The notes beneath the pieces were generated by a model. It saw only the letters and a program-made list of their open reading frames with translations. It was not told the DNA's origin and made no database searches. The position numbers were made by a program, and so were the translations under genes. This document shows, one piece after another, positions 58,679 to 64,000 of a stretch of DNA of 64,000 nucleotides. The first letter of the stretch is position 1. Every line of letters begins with the position of its first letter. The stretch is from Sipunculus nudus (taxonomy: Eukaryota; Annelida; Sipuncula; Golfingiida; Sipunculidae), in NCBI GenBank assembly GCA_026874595.1, contig CM049306.1, positions 60,020,019 through 60,084,018 on the forward strand. Direction: 5' to 3'.

Positions 58679-59877
58679 GTAACTGTTCTTGTGATTCCTA
58701 CTATAACCCAGTTATATCTTAAGGTCTCAGAACTGTGCAAGGAGCCTATCTATACATTGTTTCAGTTTTGCCTTAATATTATCTGAACTGTTGCTCTATG
58801 ACCAGTTGACATGTACATATTCTGAAAGCTAAACATGTTCTCTACAATAATATATGTGAAAACTTTTGGATTTCCCAAAATTGTTGAATTTGTAACATTT
58901 TTGAAAAAAAAATTACTAGTTTCATAATTTTAATTTTATATTAATATTTTTCAGCCATTTATGGTTCTAAATATTCCATTTTCAATGTGTGGAGTTATAA
59001 ACATGTTTTCTGAAATGCTTATTTTTAATTTTTGCATATCTTCGGTGGGGAGCCTTTTATATGTGAAAGTATAAAAATTAATTTTGTATATTTTAAACTT
59101 AAATACTGCATAAAATCATAATTGTAGAGTTAACATTCCAAATTAAACATGTCTGAGGGTTTTTACCCCTATTTTAACGTGAGCATAAGATATTCTGTGT
59201 TCTGTTACAGGTATTGTGAAATAAATAATTTTTTGTCAAATATCTGAAATTCATGAAAATATTTTAAAATCTAAATAAAATCCACCTGTGTCAGAGAAAT
59301 TAAGGCTAAAAAAAAGGTTTGGTTCTCAGGCACTGTTTTTCAGAAATCAGAATTTTTGCTAAAAAGGGAAAAGCACTGCATATCAAAGGAAATCTTATCA
59401 AAATTGTATTATTTCATCTTCTTGAATGATGAAAAATCAAAATAAAGTTTTTCATGAAATCAAAATAAAAGTTTTTCATGCGGAGGGTTAAAATTGATTG
59501 GGGCGATGCCAGAGAACCATACTTTTTTTTGCCTAATTTTTCCATATATGGTCATGTAGAGCACATACATTCTCAGCTTTCAGAAAATGTACATGTTAAG
59601 GTGTCCAGACCAGGAGTTTGTAAAATATTAAGGAAAATCTGAAACAATGTTTGTATATGCTCATGATCAGTTCTGAGACCTTGATATTAAGAAAATGTGA
59701 CAATTTTTTATTATATAATATTTTAATAATACTATCTAATACTATAATACTAATACAATACTTTGCTATGCTATAAATCTTCCTGTCTATTAACCTATAT
59801 TTGTTATGTATACATGTTTGTGTATGTATACTTATATTAGAGCTCTGATTTACCCTTTATATTTTCTGATATTTCAG
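58679..59877. other. HTT intron 13
   Basis: 1.2 kb of AT-rich sequence without recognisable repeats beyond A/T tracts. Confidence 0.5.
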
Positions 59878-60139
59878 GTTGGTACCACTGTTCTTTTTTG
59901 GAGTGGACCACCCTCAGCATGATCCTGTGATAGCCAAGTCTAAGGAGTACACTCAGAGCTTCCTGGAGCCCATTCTTCATGAATTCTCACAACCTCCCCA
60001 GCCTCTGGTTCATGGTCTAGTCAAACCATTCCACACAAACAATGTGCAGCCATCGCATAACACTATCGAGGCCAGCCTGTCACGCGTTGTGGCAATCCTT
60101 GTGGCTCAACTCAACCAGTCTACCAAGAGACACCTCACA
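59878..60139 (+). CDS. HTT: HTT coding exon 14 (residues 784-871)
   Basis: 262 nt, acceptor ATATTTCAG, donor CTCACA|GTGAGA. It encodes LVPLFFFGVDHPQHDPVIAK, then VHGLVKPFHTNN, HNTIEASLSRVVAILVAQL and TKRHLT, aligning with the human NLSRVIAAVSHEL region. Confidence 0.95.
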
Positions 60140-60324
60140 GTGAGAAATTATATTTTCTTCTTAAAGCCAGCTATTCACCTACCTTATCTATAATAAATAT
60201 ATCTTATTTTATCTTATAGAATTTATGTGGTTTCTGGCTAACTCTGCATACATATTAATGATTTCTACGTAATCCTGTTATGAAAAATTTTGATTATGCC
60301 TCTAGATCTAGGTTAATACAAGCT
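60140..60324. other. HTT intron 14, 5' part
   Basis: AT-rich, nothing recognised. Confidence 0.4.
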
Positions 60325-60478
60325 CAGGGGTAGATCTAGGATTTTGGAAATGGGAGGGTCCAACCCATGCAGGCAAAATGAAAAACCTAAAAAATTGCCC
60401 TCTGGTCCAAAAAAGAGGGGATCCAAGTCAATTGGTTTGAAACCCTTTTTTTAAATCCCCCCTCTTGATTTGCCACTG
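60325..60478. mobile_element. Small MITE-like element
   Basis: The left end CAGGGGTAGATCTAGGA and the reverse complement of the right end CAGTGGCAAATCAAGA are imperfect inverted ends. AGCT flanks both sides. 154 bp, no coding. Confidence 0.45.
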
Positions 60479-60999
60479 GAGCTTTTTTTATCAACAAGCT
60501 GTTAGTAAATACTGCATTGTTGATGAACTGAATAAACAATATGGGATTCAAGGGAGTATCTTCAGTTAATAGTTGTCAGATATTGGAACAGGCCCCTTTA
60601 ATTGACTGGCAAAAGAAATTGATTTACCAATAAAGACCAATGCAATTAATGTTGGTTCTGAGAAGAATCTATATGATTATTTATGGGTCTTACAAAATGT
60701 AATGCAATCATCTGTGCCTCATATAAGAACTGAAATGAAATAATACCATCTTCAAAGAATCCAGAACTGAGAATATGATAGTTTTCTTTCTCTGTATCTC
60801 ACAAAGTGTGGACACATAGATTATGGTGGTTTTTCAAGATATTTCAATTCAAATTGGTACCCATTGTGTAAAACTTTTTTATGCCCCCCCCCCCCCCCCC
60901 CACAAAGTGGCCAGAGTATATAGGTATATAGTTTTACCCATGTCCATCATTCTGTCATTCCGTCCTTCCCTCATTCTGAAATGAAACAGTTGTACAGAC

Positions 61000-61680
61000 T
61001 TTTTTTCTCAATGCCTGCAGATATTGGCCTGATTTTTTACGTTTCGTCCCGGTCGACCTACTTTTGACCTTATGACGGTTCCGGAACATAGAAAACTTCA
61101 TGAAAAATAGAAATTTTCATGACAAATGCACATGTAAGGACTTTTTATCGCAATGCTTGCAGATATTGGCCTAATTTTTGGTGTGTGGGTGCATAACGAC
61201 CACTCACAGATAGAGTTCACATTTTGTCCTGGTTGACCTACTTTTGACCGTATGGCGGCTCCGGAACATAGAAAATCACATGAAAAATAGAAATTTTCAT
61301 GACAGTACACATGTATGAACTTTATTTCGCAATGCTTGCAGATATTGGCCTAATTTTTTATGTGCGGGTGCATAATGACCCCTTACAGATCAAGTTCACG
61401 TTTTGTTCCAGTTGACCTACTTTGACTGTATGACAGCTCCTGAACATAGAAAATCACCTGAAAAATTGAAATTTTTATGATAAATGCACATGTATGGACT
61501 TTTTTTTGCAAAGCCTGCAGATATTGGCCTTATTTTTGGTGTGTGGCAGCAAAATGACCTACTTTTGACCATATGACAGCTCCTGAACGTAGAAAATTTT
61601 AAAAACTTTAACAAATATTGGCCTGATTTTTGGTATTTGGCAGCAAAATAACCACTTTAAGATCAAGTTCGCAGCTTTAA
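61000..61680. repeat. About 179-bp tandem repeat in HTT intron 14
   Basis: 'GGAACATAGAAAA' or variants recur at 61083, 61262, 61441 and 61587, with 'gatattggcctaatttttgg' and 'ttgacctacttttgacc' between. About 3.5 units. A C-tract lies upstream at 60887-60901. Confidence 0.85.
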
Positions 61681-61689
61681 AAAAAGCAG

Positions 61690-62397
61690 TGTAGCCTTTC
61701 TTTGTTTGAAAACAGATTTGACAACATGACAGGTTTCAGCAACCAAGTCAAGAGGTCACTCAGTTCAACCAGGTGGTGTCCAGACATCACCATGGCAACT
61801 GACCTGGCTCTGTCTGGTGTCTAGACATCTAGACACATTGTCTAGATGCAGAATGCCCAGATTAGAACTATTGGAGTTGTATCTTTCAGCTGTTTCAAAT
61901 AACTTGGTTTGCATTTTTAGCGAATCTGTGAGCTTATGCAATGGTGTGGTGTAGTCTGTGGTGCGTCATAGCTATCTCAAAAAGGGCAGGAGCTAGCATC
62001 ACAATATTTTTTGCAAAAAATGAGTCATCTAAAAAATTCTATTGGAATTTGCTTATTTCTTGGCTAACTGCATTTTCTTAGATTTTATATGGAAGAAGCC
62101 AAAAAAACATTAAAAAATGTTCTTCTCCTTAACCATGCTGCCAAATTGTCTGTTCATCTGTCCCAATAATCCTCCCTGGCAAAAAGATCATATCCGAAAT
62201 ATCCTGACTTATACATCCTAGTTTTAAAATGTCCCAGTCAGAAACTTGCAGGTCCAAAACCTCCATTTTGCTGAAATCATAATGACTAAGGTAGATATGC
62301 AGGACATAAGAGGATCAATATTAAATTTTTAAAATAAACCTCCATTCATACTCCCAAACTTTGCACAGGTTCCCATTAGGCCTGTAGGCCTTTTATT
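61690..62397 (+). repeat. Family B short derivative
   Basis: TTTTTAGCGAATCTGTGAGC at 61915 to AGGCCTGTAGGCCTTTTA at 62397, only about 480 bp, so the 275-bp core has been lost. It is preceded (61690-61914) by the TCTAGACATCTAGACAC text seen at 43330-43560. Confidence 0.78.
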
Positions 62398-62667
62398 ATG
62401 AATTACAACATAAAGATATTGCTATGTCATCTGTTAATCAGAGATTGGTAATAAATATAATATCAGACCTTTTATGTAATCAGCCAATAATGAACTTCTA
62501 TATGTTCAGTGTTCCCTTTGGTCTGTGTGTTCAGATTTTTTTTGCATATTTAATAATCAACAAAGTGATAGTTATACTCTAGTGTATTTATTGTCCAGTA
62601 TCAACTCCAAAAAAATACATCTCCAAAACAGAGTTAAGATATATGATATTTTTTCATGTTCCCCCAG

Positions 62668-62825
62668 TACGGCTGCTGTCATTCCCTGAGCTTGCTGTCA
62701 GACAGCTACCCTCCCACACAGTACAGCACTGCCTGGTGTTACAGCCCTGCAGTGACACCTGCTGGCACAGAGGGGAACTCATCCAAGTCCGGCAACAAGC
62801 AGAGTAAAAGCAGAAATTCATCAGG
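62668..62825 (+). CDS. HTT: HTT coding exon 15 (residues 872-924)
   Basis: 158 nt, acceptor TTCCCCCAG, donor TCAGG|GTAACA. It encodes YGCCHSLSLLSDSYPPTQYS then TAWCYSPAVTPAG and a Ser/Lys-rich end, matching the human FGCCEALCLLS segment. Confidence 0.93.
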
Positions 62826-63680
62826 GTAACATGGATTTGTTTTTGCTTTTTGCAAACCAAAATCATGAGGTCTTATCAGATATTTTATTACATTAAATGT
62901 AAGATATTAAATGAAAGATATACCTTTTACTGTAAGTCAATTTGGATAAATTATATATGTTGTTTCTCCATGAGACTCATCTTTAATTCCATCATATTTA
63001 CATGACAGCATGTTAATTAAAATTAATTGATAATTAATGTGAATACCGTAGATATAACTGCCCTTCACTTGTGTGGTTTTTATTCTTTGCATTCTCTTTG
63101 TATAATTCAAGTGATAATCAAAGTATGCTTTAATTAAATGTTCTATTCCTTTACACACAATTTAGCCAATAAACTTTTCCAAAGGCAGACAGGAAAAAAA
63201 GGTTATCTGGAGTAAAAATAATAGTTCAGTATATCTGGATTAATTGTACAAAATTTAAAATAGAATATGAGAAAAAAATTCTTGTGTAATCCACCCTATA
63301 AAAAATTACCCCCAACATTTAATGGAACTGTTTACAGTAGAAAGAGATTTTAACATGGTCTCTGTGATGTCACCTGTGTATCACTCCAGTATACAGAGGG
63401 CTCATTGACAGTATTTTCAATGGTTTCCTTGAAAGAATGAGATATGATTTCACATGACAACAATTCATTAAATTAATATTCTTCCCATATCATTTTCCTG
63501 GTGTATGAACTTCCTATTTACAAAAATATAGATAGTTATCACATTTAGTATTTTTCTGATTTTGATTTCCACACCAAATGAATTTTAAAGCAAAATCAAA
63601 AAAAAGTTGACACGTGTTATAGAAAAGTTTTCAAGTACAGAAGGTAATACTGTCTTTTGGACCTGTGTTATTACATTGAG
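62826..63680. other. HTT intron 15, 5' part
   Basis: AT-rich, no recognisable element. Confidence 0.5.
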
Positions 63681-63689
63681 CAACCCCCA

Positions 63690-63870
63690 AAAGGCACACT
63701 TGTTTGTGAGTGAACCCACCTGTGGGGCACAGTCTTCCATTAAGCTTTTGCAGAGTGCTCACACTGGGTTGGAGTCGTTCCTAAAAAATCTCACTACCTC
63801 AGCTGAGATTTGAACTCATGACCTCCCAGTTTTGAGCAATGTGCTCTACCCCTAGACCACAGAAGCTTGT
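63690..63870 (-). mobile_element. tRNA-derived SINE just upstream of HTT exon 16
   Basis: On the minus strand a tRNA-like head starts near 63868 with an A box TGGTCTAGGGG (63849-63859) and a B-box-like GAGTTCAAATCTC (63804-63816) at tRNA spacing. A non-tRNA body continues to about 63690. Loss of tRNA base pairing and the attached body make a SINE more likely than a functional tRNA gene. Confidence 0.75.
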
Positions 63871-63895
63871 TCCTGAGTGTTAGTTGTGTTCACAG

Positions 63896-64000
63896 GTCAC
63901 AGAGTTCAGTCATGTTGAGTGAGTACAATCTTGGGACAGGAGGCGGGCCTTTGTCCCTCATCATGTCAATCATTACCTCTTCTGCAATCTCATTGGACCT
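63896..64000 (+). CDS. HTT: HTT coding exon 16 (residue 925 onward, runs off window)
   Basis: Acceptor GTGTTCACAG; the first G completes a Gly codon with exon 15. It encodes SQSSVMLSEYNLGTGGGPLS then LIMSIITSSAISLDL, aligning with human MATMILTLLSSAWFPLDL. The exon end is not in the window. Confidence 0.9.

Larger units (their letters stand above)
34919..64000 (+). other. HTT: Huntingtin (HTT) gene, 5' portion: 16 coding exons
   Basis: Huntingtin is a very large cytoplasmic HEAT-repeat scaffold (about 3,100 residues in vertebrates) that works in vesicle and dynein-linked transport, autophagy and mitosis, in complex with HAP40. Sixteen coding exons with canonical GT/AG sites and compatible phases join to about 958 residues, covering the N-HEAT region; the rest lies right of the window. 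Strongly conserved blocks include [79 protein letters not shown] and YWLV. The segment that is polyQ and polyproline in mammals is replaced by a few residues (FQPGNQSEDVQ). Exon 9 holds the long acidic, Ser-rich disordered loop. Introns contain MITEs, families A and B, and a DIRS element in intron 7. Identity is secure by alignment from memory; expression is not addressed. Confidence 0.97.

Noticed and set aside
63785-63868. Functional tRNA gene
   Set aside because: A and B boxes are present but the arms do not pair well by eye and a SINE-like body is attached; more likely a tRNA-derived SINE.

Overview
This is an AT-rich, intron-rich animal sequence, most likely from a bivalve mollusc. That placement rests on the divergence of its genes from vertebrate orthologues, a huntingtin with no polyglutamine, and a mix of transposon relics (DIRS, CR1/L2-like LINE, tRNA-SINE, hAT MITEs and long non-autonomous repeats). 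The species cannot be named from sequence alone. Two conserved genes are present and diverge from each other.

Left third, minus strand: UBLCP1, the ubiquitin-like-domain CTD phosphatase that acts on the nuclear proteasome. Seven coding exons were placed between 21066 and 1400. They encode 269 residues in continuous frame, including the UBL domain, the DxDYT nucleophile motif and the FDD motif. The last roughly 50 residues should lie left of the window. The intron between exons 6 and 7 is almost entirely a 53-bp minisatellite whose unit is a copy of the exon 6 3' end plus its 5' splice site.

Middle, about 21-34.9 kb: the intergenic region, filled with nested repeats and a 1.3-kb TIR element.

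Right half, plus strand: huntingtin (HTT). Sixteen coding exons from 34926 to the window end were placed with compatible phases (about 958 residues, N-HEAT region). The 17-residue N-terminal helix is conserved, but polyQ and polyproline are absent. HTT intron 7 carries a 5.2-kb DIRS-type tyrosine-recombinase retroelement with inverted termini and an internal complementary region. The start of exon 7 is present as three tandem copies, of which only the last continues as a real exon.

Repeats: two long families dominate and differ in sequence, yet both start with (T)TTTAGC and end with a short hairpin followed by TTGTTT. Twice they are joined directly end to start. Family A starts with the AGCTCAGCTGACT hairpin and ends in GACCCATGGGTC. 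Family B starts with AGCAAACCTGTGAGC, carries a core of ~275-bp tandem units centred on GGCGCCACC, and ends in AGGCC-TGTA-GGCCT. All calls were made by eye; no database search was run.
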